Shown piece by piece: positions 1-10,049 of a stretch of 64,000 bases of DNA. The DNA lies in the NCBI GenBank assembly GCA_947646735.1, contig CANTFK010000001.1, positions 1-64,000 of the forward strand, given 5' to 3'. How positions within the stretch are numbered: the first letter of the stretch is position 1; each line of letters starts with the position of its first letter. Source of the stretch: Peronospora farinosa. Its lineage: Eukaryota; Oomycota; Peronosporomycetes; Peronosporales; Peronosporaceae. A program made the translations under genes and the position numbers. The notes beneath the pieces were generated by a model. That model searched no databases. It saw only the letters and a program-made list of their open reading frames with translations, and was not told the DNA's origin.

Positions 1-1795
1 ACTGCTGAGACCCTCTTCGATTTCGGGTTCGAGACCCTGAAGAAGACCCTGGTAGCCTTGTATGGTCATATCAAGCCGTTATGGGCGAGATTTTCCACAA
101 GGAGGTACCCCGTCATGCGAGCACAGCAGCTCTTCCGGGTCTGGGCTCTTCGGCAGTTCCATGATGAATCATCACCAAGGTCCCAGTGCAGGTCGGCCAC
201 TTCGTCTGCTGGTCTTGGCCTAATGGATACCGTGGATCGGATACGGCTGGGACCAATCGGTGCGGCGTTGTTCAAAGCACCGAATTCGCGAAACAGGAAA
301 GATGAATGCAGCGATCCCGAGTTCCCAGCCACAAGTACGTGAAGATGTGACAGGAGCTTGGTGCAAAGTGTAGCCAGGGTCGCTGGGCACAGGAATTGAT
401 CAGGATGTAAAGCTGAGTCAGGGTCCCCTGGTGCGCTCAGAAATCATATTTCGAAAAGGCGATTGACGAGTTCACGGAAGGGCAGGGACCCACCGAAACG
501 CATCGGACAGGAGACAGATCATGAGGGGCGAGGTCCACTGTATTCTGGGTCTTCCCTAAGAGGCGATCACCTGGGAGTCTGCCACGTGAATTTTCGGATG
601 TGGACATGGAATCGGCAGAGTCTTCTAATGGAGATTACGATCCGGGTGAATTGACGTTTGCGGCTACCTCGGCACGAGCGACTGTGGCCACGTCTACAGC
701 GGAAGTGGGAGCCCCTATGGTTATTCCCCATATACGAGTGTCAGCCTCATCGGACTTAATGGAATTCAACAGGAGGGACCATGATGAGGACCGTGCCCGA
801 AGCTGGAGCTCCAAAGTGAAGACTGCGTTTATCCGAGACCAGGCCCCAGACAGTGAGAAATGTCTTATTTTGGGGGCCTTCTCACGGGTCCGGCTCAGAA
901 CTGGTACCGACAACTGGGTCGGACGGTACGTGGCGAATGGAAGCTACTTTTCAAGAATTTCAAGCCCACTTCTGCGGCCTAGGTGTGTCTGTGGCCCGGC
1001 AGTATTATCATGCAAGGAAGAGATCCGACGAGTCATAACTGAATTACTTGGCACCAACTTAAATGTGGCGGGGCTCAGAGCCAAGTTAAAAGGTAAGATG
1101 GGTAGCCTCAAGTGAAACATGAACAACAAGAACATTACGTGGAAACTTTGGACGATCACGAACTGGCGGACCAACTCACCATGCTCATGTTTTGGATGCA
1201 AGATGACCTGGAAGAGGATCTGCTAGCGTGCCAGCGAGCAAGGAAAGGTTCTGTTTGGCTCAACGACAAGTTTCGCCAAAATACCCCGACCCTGACCGAG
1301 ACTATAACAAAAATAAACGCCAAGACGTCCTGTCTAAGCCATCTGAGCTTGATCAGGAACTGAAATTGAGCAAGAGTCCAGCCAGTAGGTCCGAAGAGGA
1401 GGTAGACCTGAGACTAATTTATGCGGCGGCGACCAAAACCACACTGGTAGGTCTCGAGACGTGGATGAGACCTCAGGAACAACAGGACCCGAATCCGTAT
1501 AGGGGCCGGTATGCGCCGGAGGGCCCCGGACAAAGACCGTGCCCAGAGACCCCGCTGACGAAGTGAATCTAGGAAGCATGTGGATCTGGACTGTTGGAAG
1601 TGACTTGTATGCGAACGATGTGGAAAGAAGGAGCACCCGGCCGACCGTTGTTTGTTTGTGTGTCGCGGTTGTAACGAGATCCACGACGCGGGGAAGTGCC
1701 AGATGGAAGCGTTTTACAGCTTGATTCGCCAATGGTACAACCCGACCAAGCATGCGGGGCAGCTGCCCGAGGCGGCGGAGAAGATGTTAATTTAG
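1..1795 (+). pseudogene. Gag remnant of element A
   Basis: Broken pieces match the intact gag of element B residue for residue over long stretches. They include the segment around RDHDEDRARSWSSKVKTAF (about 776-830), a capsid-like region with ARQYYHARKRSDES (about 997-1,037) and the CX2C zinc-knuckle region (about 1,560-1,720). Gag forms the virus-like particle and binds element RNA. The reading frame changes several times, for instance near 890, 1,040 and 1,110. It cannot make full-length Gag. Confidence 0.85.
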
Positions 1796-3140
1796 GACGC
1801 TCGCCAGGTTTGAATCTGGTACGAGCCGAGAGTTCTGATTGCTACATTTATGGATATGTGGAGAAGCACCCAGTGGAGAATTTCGTTTCGACGAAAGAAT
1901 TGGCTAGAGATACATCGGACTTTTGTATTATTTCCTTAGCTGTTGTGGCCAATGCACGTATATCCGATGAATATACACGGGAAGAGCCGGTGATGATGCT
2001 GGAAATATGGACCATCTCCTCCAATTTATATGGCAGGAACGACATCTGTTGATGGGAAAAGGCAACGCGTTACCCTTGGCAGCCCAAGGAGCGGTGTGCG
2101 ACATCGATGTGGGAATTGCACGGCCATCGCCCAACGTGTACGGAAAGTGTCCCCTCCGTTTAGGGAGAAGCTGGCAGATTTGATAAAAGGCCTGCTATCA
2201 TCTAAGATCATCCAGCATTCTACCTTACCATGGGCCAGCCCAATTGTGATCATCGTCAAGAAGAGTGGAGTGGATACAAGGTTGTGTATCGATTATCGGA
2301 TGGTGAACGAGCTGACACGCCTCATGGTGTACCCTATGCCTCTCGTTAACGAATTGTTTAAAGATTCAGACAAAGACCTATGGTATTGCTTGCTGGACAT
2401 GGCCAGTGGTTCTTGGGTAGTTAGTATGACTGAGAGGGCTCGTTTGATTTCAGCATTTGTGACTCCGTTTGGGTTGTTCGAGTGAAAAAGAATGCCGTTT
2501 GGACTAAAGAATGCGCCGCAGATCTATCAGCGGCTGTTGGATAATGCTTTATATGGAAGTCTTACGATTTCCTCAGAGCCGGGTTCTGACAAACAAGAGG
2601 ACCTGTTCGAGGTGGGCCATCCAGAGGGATACCTCAAGAAGTATATATTAGGACGTAGGTTCTATATCGACGACATTTTGGTGACCTTGGAGTCATGGGA
2701 TGAGTTATGCGTGAAAGTGGAACGATTTTTGGAGGTGTGTGACATGTGGAACTTATCGATCAGCGCGGTTAAAAGCTCATGAGGCTATTAAAAGGTAAAT
2801 TACCTTAGCCACCAAATGTCAGTGGAAGGGTTGGAGGCCCACTTTAAAGACCTTCAGTCCTTATCAGACTTACCGTTACCCACCACCCTGAAAGCTATGC
2901 AGTCGTTTCTCGGAAGTCTCAACTACTTAAGTCGGTTCCTAGAAGATTACGCCATTTATGCGTCCATCCTGTACGAGCTAAGGGAAGTAGATTATCACGT
3001 ATTACGAAACCGGATAAGCAGGACTGGGGACATACGGGGAGATGACCAAGAGGAGGACCGATGGGCCCGAGTGCATGTGGCATTTGCTATGTTAAAGAAT
3101 AAGATTGCCAATGCCCCAATTCCCGCCATTTCGATCTAGA
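1796..3140 (+). pseudogene. Reverse transcriptase of element A, protease deleted
   Basis: After gag the protease should follow, but the sequence jumps near 2,003 from the start of the protease region to just upstream of RT; copy A' still has about 1.2 kb here. RT blocks are recognisable: the DYRMVNEL segment (about 2,290), the catalytic-Asp segment LDMASGSW (about 2,395), MPFGLKNAPQIYQRL (about 2,492) and the YIDD box (about 2,664). A TGA near 2,483 replaces the conserved Trp before the MPFGLKNAP block, and a second break follows near 2,780. The RT thumb/connection continues at 2,816-3,139. Confidence 0.88.
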
Positions 3141-4000
3141 CCGGAAATCTGTCATTATCGTCCGTGCTAGCGAGTGGGCCATCTCGGCGTCCCTTGTACA
3201 GGAGTATGAGGGTGTATATATACCAGTGACTTTTACAAGCCGGATATTGAAGGTGAATGAGATTAATTATGGCTTAATGGAGAAGGAAGTGCTAGCTTTA
3301 TTGCGGAAATTGGACCTTTGCTATACATTGCTGATTACCCGTCCAATTAAGGTCCTAACTCGATATTCCACATTAGCGTGGTTGGTCCGATCACCAGGTC
3401 TTCAGGGCCGCCTTGGAAATTGGGCTGCACTCTTGTCTCAATGGACGTTAGAAGTGGTCAAGTGTAAGCGGGGCGATAATGATATACTAAAGACATTGGC
3501 AGCCAGCATAACTCCTCGCGAAAACGTGGACTCTATCTTGTCGTCAATTGCCCCTAGGAAACACCCTCGCCAACCTTTAACGGTGGTTCCCTCTACGAAA
3601 GCCTCTATGTGGTCAGTTTTGATGGATCTGCACGAGTTAAGAGTGGAGGAGGGACCTGCAGTGCTATTGTGTGGCAACTCTTGTGATGGGCGGTGGTCGC
3701 CGCCGCTTCCGATATTTGACTGAAGCGACAGCAAATGAGGCAGAGTATGAAGGCCTATTGTATGCTTCCTTCTACTGGAGAACTTGGAGCGTAGGAGTCT
3801 GGTTGTATGTGGAGATTCTAATTTGGTCGTGCAACATATGCGAGGAGAAATCGAGTGTAAGGCGCAGAGCCTGACAATACGACGGTCGAAGGCCCTGAAA
3901 AAATTCAAGTCCTGGCCCGTTTATGAATTTCTACACATGAAGCGCGAATGATATCAAAGTACAGACCGACTTGCTAACGCGGCTTTTCACCAGCAACAGG
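3141..4000 (+). pseudogene. Dual RNase H region of element A
   Basis: The first RNase H lies at about 3,150-3,500 and matches the usual Gypsy tether/RNase H (SRILKVNEINYGLMEKEVLALL). A second RNase H-like domain follows at about 3,610-3,990, with acidic motifs in order: FDGSAR (about 3,617), NEAEYEGL (about 3,735), CGDSNLVVQHM (about 3,808) and STDRLAN (about 3,957), a D-E-D-D set as in the RVT_3/archaeal-type RNase H. Dual RNase H Gypsy elements are known from plants (Tat) and oomycetes (Chronos group). Frameshifts near 3,720 and 3,770 inactivate the second domain. Confidence 0.8.
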
Positions 4001-5558
4001 GTGTCGATATAGGAACAAAAGAAGAGTTCAAGGACCTTGAAGCAATCAACCGTCTACCTGAGCTTTTAATACTCAAGGACCAAAAGCACGCAATGCGAGT
4101 TACAGCCGTTACAAGATCCCGGGCCCTATCCAGAATTCCGACGAAAGTCTTGCAAGAGGAAGTAGTGCAACGTATAAAGATCGGACGAATTGCAGCAGCC
4201 CAAGATGAAGAGATGTGGATACGTGAATGAAGGTTTACTTACGGGGCAACTGGAGTAGTTAAACGGCAGAGGTGGCATTTACGTGTGGAAAGATTGAGAT
4301 GAACTACGCTTTGGATGATGACAATCTTCTTCTGTATTGCCCTTACCAGGGAACATCAGACGAGGACCGTGATGGGTTAAGTCAGCTAGTTATACCCGAA
4401 AGTCTACAACAAGACTTTCTACACCACTACCACTCGGGTCTAGAAGGGGGACACCAGGGAATTGGTCGTACATACCAACGGATCCGGAAACATTTCGATT
4501 GGAAAGGCTTATTCCGGAGTGTTCAGCGCTATGTTGGCACTTGCGTGGACTGTGAGACTGGCAAAGGTAGCCCTACCTTACGAGGGAGAAGTCCAGGGAA
4601 CATTTAAGCTACCCACCCATTTCAGGTCATCGCGATGGACCATATCCCATCTTTGCCCAAATCGTTCAAGAGTAATACCGAGCTGTTGATTTGGGTGGAC
4701 CTGTTTACGAGATATGTGATTGCCAAGGCTAGTTCGTCGAGGTCGGCCCAAACCGTGGCAGAAGGTTACGAAGAGTGCGTATTCCGTCGGTTTGGGGCCA
4801 GTGAGGCGATCCGTCACGACAGAGAACCCAGTTTCATGTCAGACTTCTTTCGTGCTTTCAACCGCATAATTGGGCAGAAACAGCGGTCTACTATGGCGTA
4901 TCGACCACAGGCCAATGGCACATCAGAGAGAATGGTACCGACTATTACACGTTCCATCAAAATGTATGCGTCGGAGGTGGATCAGAAGGAATGGGATGCA
5001 TATGCAGAAAGGCTCACTGTCACGGTGAATACGGCCCAGGACCGGATCCAAAAGGAAACGCCATTCTTCTTGGTACATGGCTGGGACGCCCGAAGTACTC
5101 TAGAAGACACCATACCGCTAGGCAGCAAGAAGCGGCGTGAATGTGAGCCCCGTCGATTGCGATATAGCGTACAACGTCAGTATCGCAGAGCAAGAGAACA
5201 AGCCAACGAATTGTTACGATCTGCGATGAAAAGTCGGGCCCAGGCCCACAATGAGGAGGTGGTTGATGGTCATATTGAGGTAGATTCCCAAGTCTGGTTA
5301 TACTTGGACCGGGTCAAGGAGGGTTATGCTCGGAAGATGGCACATCTATGGCATGGGCCGTTCCGAGTGAGAGAACTGATGGGTGACTATGCCGTTCGTT
5401 TAGATATCAGTGGAACAGACTACCGTATATACCCGTTAGTACACGTTTCGAAGTTGAAGCTGGTCCGGCAATACCCGGATAGACCGGATACGGTATTGGT
5501 GGTAGACGAAACGGACCGGGCGGCATTTGATGAAGCTCTATTGCCAGAAGACACTTAG
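4001..5558 (+). pseudogene. Integrase of element A
   Basis: The N-terminal H2C2 zinc-binding region is at about 4,405-4,570, with paired His in HHYHSGLEGGHQG and Cys in GTCVDC. A TAA at 4,605 separates it from a long open frame (4,635-5,558) holding the DDE core: Asp in VDLFTRYV (about 4,697), Asp in RHDREPSFMSDF (about 4,815) and Glu in GTSERMV (about 4,918). A GPF-type module (HLWHGPFRVREL, about 5,343) follows. Integrase inserts element cDNA into chromosomes. The stop and other lesions argue against activity. The bases 4,001-4,270 are a decayed linker. Confidence 0.88.
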
Positions 5559-5588
5559 GTCGCGGAACTGGAAGATGACGAATACGAT

Positions 5589-5792
5589 ATGGAATATTGT
5601 TTAGACATACGTATGGAAAGGAAAACTCGGTACGGACGGATTCAGTGTGAACACCTGGTACAATGGAAAGGATATCCTGACCCGTCATGGGTGGATGAGG
5701 CGGACCTCAACTGCGAAGGGTTTCTTAGGGACTATGAGCGCAGGAAGGCTACTCGGAACCGATTCGAGGCAATGCAGAGTCATAAGGAGTAG
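5589..5792 (+). pseudogene. Chromodomain at the 3' end of element A pol
   Basis: Short frame with the chromodomain hallmark EHLVQWKGYPDPSWVDEADL, which in chromoviral Gypsy integrases follows the GPY/F module and is thought to target insertion to histone marks. It is cut off from the integrase by a TAG at 5,556-5,558, so it is now a fragment. The copy at 29,307-29,510 is identical. Confidence 0.85.
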
Positions 5793-6198
5793 TGGGGAGA
5801 GTTCATATTGGGAAGGCCAAGATGATGCAAGAAGGAGGCAGTATTTGTTATACATTTACAAATGGGTCAAGTTATTATATTCGAGAGTGCGGCAGCACAA
5901 AAGAGATTGCGAAGTATTGTGAGGGGCCCAGGGTACAAGGCCCAGGGTACAGGCTCAAAGAAAAGGAGGATGAAGTGACTGGAAAAAGCATGGGAGTAGA
6001 AAAATTTACGGATACGCGGAAAGCTGACTGGCTAAGTATTTTGTGTATTGTTGGTCGTGCGAAATTTGCCAAAGAGACGAGGGACCTGGAAGGCGGGGTG
6101 TTTCTAAATGTTCTTGCGATAGAGCATGCGCCAGGGGGAAGTGTCTTCTGCGGTCTGCAAAGCCTCCAACAAACTCAACTGAGGATCCTCCTTGGTGA

Positions 6199-8099
6199 TG
6201 TGGTGAAGTGCCAGGAGAATCGGGGCCCAGGGTACCAAAGCCCCAGGGTATTAGGGTACAGGGGCCCCAGGGTACAAGAGCCCAGGCCTCGCAAGGTCCC
6301 AAGGTTCAATCGAGGGTCACCAGGGACAGGGTTTCCAGTCACTAGGGACCGGAGTACTAGTCACCAGGGACAGGGTTTTCAGTTACCGGGGACAGGGATA
6401 CCAGTTACCGGGGACAGGGTTTTTAATAACCGGGGACAAGGGTATCAGTCACCAGGGGCAGGGCACCAGGGAAAGGGGTACCAGATACCGGGGAAAGGGG
6501 TACCAGATAACGGGGACAGGGGTACCAGTCACCGGGGACGCGGGTTCCTAGTCACCAGAGACAGGGGTATCGAACGTCCAGGGTCAAAGGTACAAGGTTA
6601 CCCTACCGTGCGCACACCAGGATTCGAAAGGTCCAGTGCCCCGAGGTGGTCCAAGGTCCTCAGGTCAAAGAAGGTACAAGGTATTTCAACGTGCAAGGTC
6701 GGTACAGGCCTCAAGGTCCAAGAGCACAGGGTACAAGAGCCCAGGGTATCAGGGACCAGGGGACCAGGCCTCGCAAGGTTCCAAGGTTCAACCGAGGGTC
6801 ACCAGGGACAGGGGTACCAGTCACCAGGGACGCGGGTTCCTAGTCACCAGGGACAGGGTTTTCAGTCACCAGGGACAGGGCACCAGGGACAGGGGTACCA
6901 GCTATCGGGGACAGGGGTATCGAACGTCCAGGGTCAAAGGTACAAGGTTACCCTACCGGGCGCACACCAGGATTCGAAAGGTCCAGTGCTCCGAGGTGGT
7001 CCAAGGTCGTCAAAGAAGGTACAAGGTATTTCAACGTGCAAGGTCGGTACAGGCCTCAAGGTCCAAGAGCACAGGGTACAAGAGCCCATGGTATCAGGGA
7101 CCAGGAGCCCAGGGGTACAGGGACCCAGGGGTACAGAGGCCCAGGGGTACAGAGACCCAAGTGCCCAGGGGTACAGGGGTACAGAGCCCCAGGGGTACAG
7201 GGGCTCAGGGGACCGGGGCCCAGGGGTACAAGGGCCCAATGTCCGAGGGTGCAGAATCGGTTCACAGAATATCGAAGATTACAGAAAATACAGGGTACCA
7301 AGGAGCCAGTTCTTTCTCCAAGAGTCGGTACGTGGCACTATCCAGATCAAGGGGTTAGATTTAGGTAAGAAAAGCATATAAGGTATAAGGTAAATAAACA
7401 CACTCGAATTTGCATTACACGTGGCAGCTCTAAGCGCGTCTATCAAGCTTCTCCATCACCTCACCTATTCCGGGCGGGATACCCTTTGGCCCACCGATGT
7501 CAGGTGAGGTGACGGCTCAAGCAACGCAAGTTGAACCTCAGGGTAGTTGGCCTGAGGTGTCAAGTTAGTGTCAAGGCTCAAGTGTGAGCTTGTTTCGATC
7601 TACCCACCTGTTCCGGGGAAGGGATTTATTTTGCCCCCCCCCCCCCCGTTGAAGACAGACGTGTGGTAAGATTCAAGCTCGAACGAACCCCAAAAAGTAA
7701 TTTGGCCTGTGGGTTCGTACCCATTCCACGACCCGCTATAGGAAGCGGTTTCCCTACGGAGAACAAGTGAAAGAGGTCCAAGGACCAAGAAACAGTAAGA
7801 CATCGAAGAGGTACATAGTACCAGGTGCACTACTCTCGACACAGTCGATTGAGCCCAAGAAACCCTGGGCCCGAGTGAAGTATATCCACTCGTGGGCCCC
7901 CAAGTCCCTCCATACAAGGAACAAGTCTATAAGTCTTCTGCGTCTAACGAGGAGCAAGACCAGCCAAGCCAAAGGGTACACAAGGTGAGTCCCAAGGTTG
8001 ACGCGACACGGTATCGGGGCACCCCCTCCGTAAGTCGGCAGTCCGGCACTGTGTGTGTTTGTGGTTCTCTCACGTCGTTTAAAAATTCACTCCACCACA
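6199..8099 (+). repeat. 3' LTR of element A (1.9 kb)
   Basis: Begins TGTGGTGAAG and ends TCCACCACA, matching the other LTRs of the family. The 5' third (about 6,230-7,250) is a G-rich minisatellite; the middle has a TATA-like GCATATAAGG (about 7,372) and an AATAAA (about 7,392). The 3' third carries the conserved block running into TCGGCAGTCCGGC. The right-arm copy of the LTR is 347 bp shorter because of one repeat unit. The bases 5,793-6,198 between chromodomain and LTR are untranslated element sequence. Confidence 0.85.
6230..7250 (+). repeat. G-rich minisatellite inside the element A LTR
   Basis: Two nested patterns. A unit of about 22 bp based on GGGGACAGGGGTACCAGTC repeats through 6,310-6,550 and 6,800-6,920. 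A second unit of about 16 bp based on CCAGGGGTACAGAGG fills 7,100-7,230. On top of this a 346-bp block (6,561 onward, again from about 6,910) is duplicated in this arm and single in the other. Runs of three or four G on the plus strand could form G-quadruplexes. The repeat lacks stops, which produces long meaningless open frames. Confidence 0.9.
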
Positions 8100-8789
8100 G
8101 TGACAATCGGTACCAAACGGTCAGCTGACGATTCGGAATCATGGGCTGGAAGTAGGGGTCGAGAAGAACGTCCAGGTCAAAGTGACCGGCCTTCATCCCC
8201 TCCAAGATATGTTCATGCACTTCCAGCCAAGCCCTCGCAGCCTTGGCCCGCCGTTTCTTACTCGCATTATAAAGCCGAGAGGCGTATTGGCTCTTCGTAC
8301 GGAGTTCGGCAGAGATGTCGGTCTTCCCATAGACTCTGGCGTGGCACGTCGACGTAAGTATTATGGATATTCACGAGGTCGCTTAACCAGCCGGACACCG
8401 AGAAAGAAATAGGGGTTTACGGTCACGACCCCTGGGCCCAAGGAAGAGAATCTATCAAAAGTTGAAGTTGGGAGTCCTTCATGAGGCCTTCGCTCCAGAC
8501 TGGGGGGATTCGAGACTTCTGGTCATCAGAAGCACCCATCCAAGACAGTGGAAGCGATACCTTAGACTAAAGATCCTCTGGCGTCAGCTGGGTGATAACG
8601 AGGGCCCCTTCCTGGGAAACTGACCAGGGGGCAACGTCTTTCACGGCGAACGTGCTGGATTTCGCATAACCAGGAATGGAGGAGCCTTGGATGTTACGGT
8701 CTGGAGGATCATCACGGGCAGGACCCATGCTCCGGGACCCTCGGATATGGGTGCAGGACCCTTGCTGCTGGAACCATTGGATGGTGGTG
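8100..8789. other. Spacer between elements A and B
   Basis: Unique spacer, duplicated at 26,656-27,346. It holds no intact gene. On the minus strand, at about 8,100-8,340, it encodes the end of a Lys/Arg-rich coiled-coil-like ORF (SKKRRAKAARAWLEAHEH), described at the right-arm copy. The flank after the LTR starts GTGAC; no matching target duplication was found. Confidence 0.6.
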
Positions 8790-9000
8790 CGGGAACCACC
8801 AAGTCCAAGTCTTATACAAAGACCAAGTCTTTAAGTCTTCTGCGTCAACCGAGGAGCAAGACCATCCAAGCCGACGGGTACACAAGGTGAGACCTAAGGT
8901 TAACACGACACGGTATCGGGGTACCCCTCCGTAAGTCGGCAGTCCGGCGCTGAGTGTGTTGGTGGATCTCCTACGTTGTTTGAGAATCCACTTCACCACA
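8790..9000 (+). repeat. 5' LTR fragment of element B
   Basis: The last 210 bp match the 3' end of the other family LTRs and end in TTCACCACA, the inverted repeat of the LTR start TGTGGTGAA. Upstream of 8,790 the similarity to the LTRs stops, so the LTR is truncated. Confidence 0.8.
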
Positions 9001-9001
9001 A

Positions 9002-9019
9002 TGGTGCGCGTGCCCGGAT
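9002..9019 (+). other. Primer-binding site of element B
   Basis: One base after the LTR end lies TGGTGCGCGTGCCCGGAT. It begins TGG, the complement of a tRNA 3' CCA, and continues with GC-rich sequence as expected for an acceptor stem. The identical site is present in A' at 36,963-36,980. The tRNA species was not identified. Confidence 0.75.
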
Positions 9020-9189
9020 CTTCGAGAGACGAATGATTTCACCGTGAGTCCCACGAAGAAGAAAAGATAACGGTCAAGATAGACCAAGGGACAACCAAGA
9101 CACTGGAAACCGGATCGCCAGTGATCAAGAAGGAAGAAGGATCGGAGGACCTGCAGAGCCCGGGGAGGAGCTCTGCTATTGAGGTCTAG

Positions 9190-9708
9190 GTGGAATATGA
9201 AGAAAAACCACAAAATCCTCCCCCTTACATCTTCGTTGAAGAAGACAGTATGGGCCATAATAAATATTATGGTCCAGGGGTCCCAAGTTTGACAGCGAAA
9301 GCTAAGAAACAAGGGACCCCGAAACAAGTCTCCCAACCTACTACTCAAGAGCCAAAGGTGCCCAAGAACAAGCAAAAGAAGCATACAAAGATGAAGGCAC
9401 CAACAGGCGGAGACACGACGGACGAGTCGGGGGAGAGCCAAGATGTGGCTAGTAAGGACTGGACAGAAGAAGATTTGGAAGAAGCCTACCATCGGAATAA
9501 ATTGAAAAAGTTTCTTCGAAAGGACCCGGTGATGAAGACGCTCAAGGTCAAGCTACTATACCAGGTCCATGGCCCGACAACGGCCCTGTCCATCGCAACA
9601 ACAGACCTGGAGGTTTTTAAGGCACTGATGAAATTGCTTCACGAAGCCAAGATGGCCGCTAAAAATCTTACTGCTGAGACCCTCTTCGATTTCGGTTCGA
9701 GACCTTGA
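9190..9708 (+). CDS. N-terminal Gag ORF of element B
   Basis: A 172-residue open frame, the first after the primer-binding site. The middle is Lys/Thr/Gln-rich (about residues 37-75) and the C-terminal half looks helical and charged. A 207-residue version, extended by a frame difference near the end, is present in A'. In the ancestral element it was probably continuous with the gag downstream; a frame break at about 9,705 and a second short frame (9,705-9,911) follow. No enzymatic motif is visible. Confidence 0.7.
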   Translation: MEYEEKPQNPPPYIFVEEDSMGHNKYYGPGVPSLTAKAKKQGTPKQVSQPTTQEPKVPKNKQKKHTKMKAPTGGDTTDESGESQDVASKDWTEEDLEEAYHRNKLKKFLRKDPVMKTLKVKLLYQVHGPTTALSIATTDLEVFKALMKLLHEAKMAAKNLTAETLFDFGSRP

Positions 9709-10049
9709 AGAAGACCTTAATGACCCTGCATGGTTACCTCAAGACGTTAGTGGGGGAGTTCCCTCCAGAGAAAGTACCCCGTCAAGATGGAGGAGTAGTG
9801 GCTCCTGGCGTGGGATATCCTGCTGGGTCACTCGATGAATCGTCACCAAGGTCTCAATATGAATCGGCCACCTCATCTATGATGTCGGCCCTGATGGATA
9901 CGGTGAACTGAATGCAATTGGGTCCAGCTGGTGCAGCGCTATTAGAAGCACGAATTCGCGAAGCTGGCCATATGGACACAGCAACCCCATGGGTCCAGCG
10001 CCAAGCATAGGAGGAGACGGAAGCCCGGTGCAAAGAGGAGCAAAGGTAG

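Larger units (their letters stand above)
1..8099 (+). mobile_element. Gypsy LTR retrotransposon A (left-arm copy, 5' end outside window)
   Basis: Order read on the plus strand: gag with zinc knuckles, RT, RNase H, a second RNase H, integrase, chromodomain, then a long 3' LTR. The domain order RT-RH-IN identifies the Ty3/Gypsy superfamily. Many frameshifts and stops show it is dead. The 5' LTR and start of gag lie left of the window; the equivalent parts are visible in the right-arm copy A'. The protease region is deleted near 2,003. Confidence 0.9.

Noticed and set aside
5792..7381. 529-codon ORF with collagen-like GP/Q repeats (and its right-arm counterpart 28,063-29,307)
   Set aside because: It is the LTR minisatellite read in a frame that happens to lack stops; several frames on both strands are equally open there, and it spans an LTR start.
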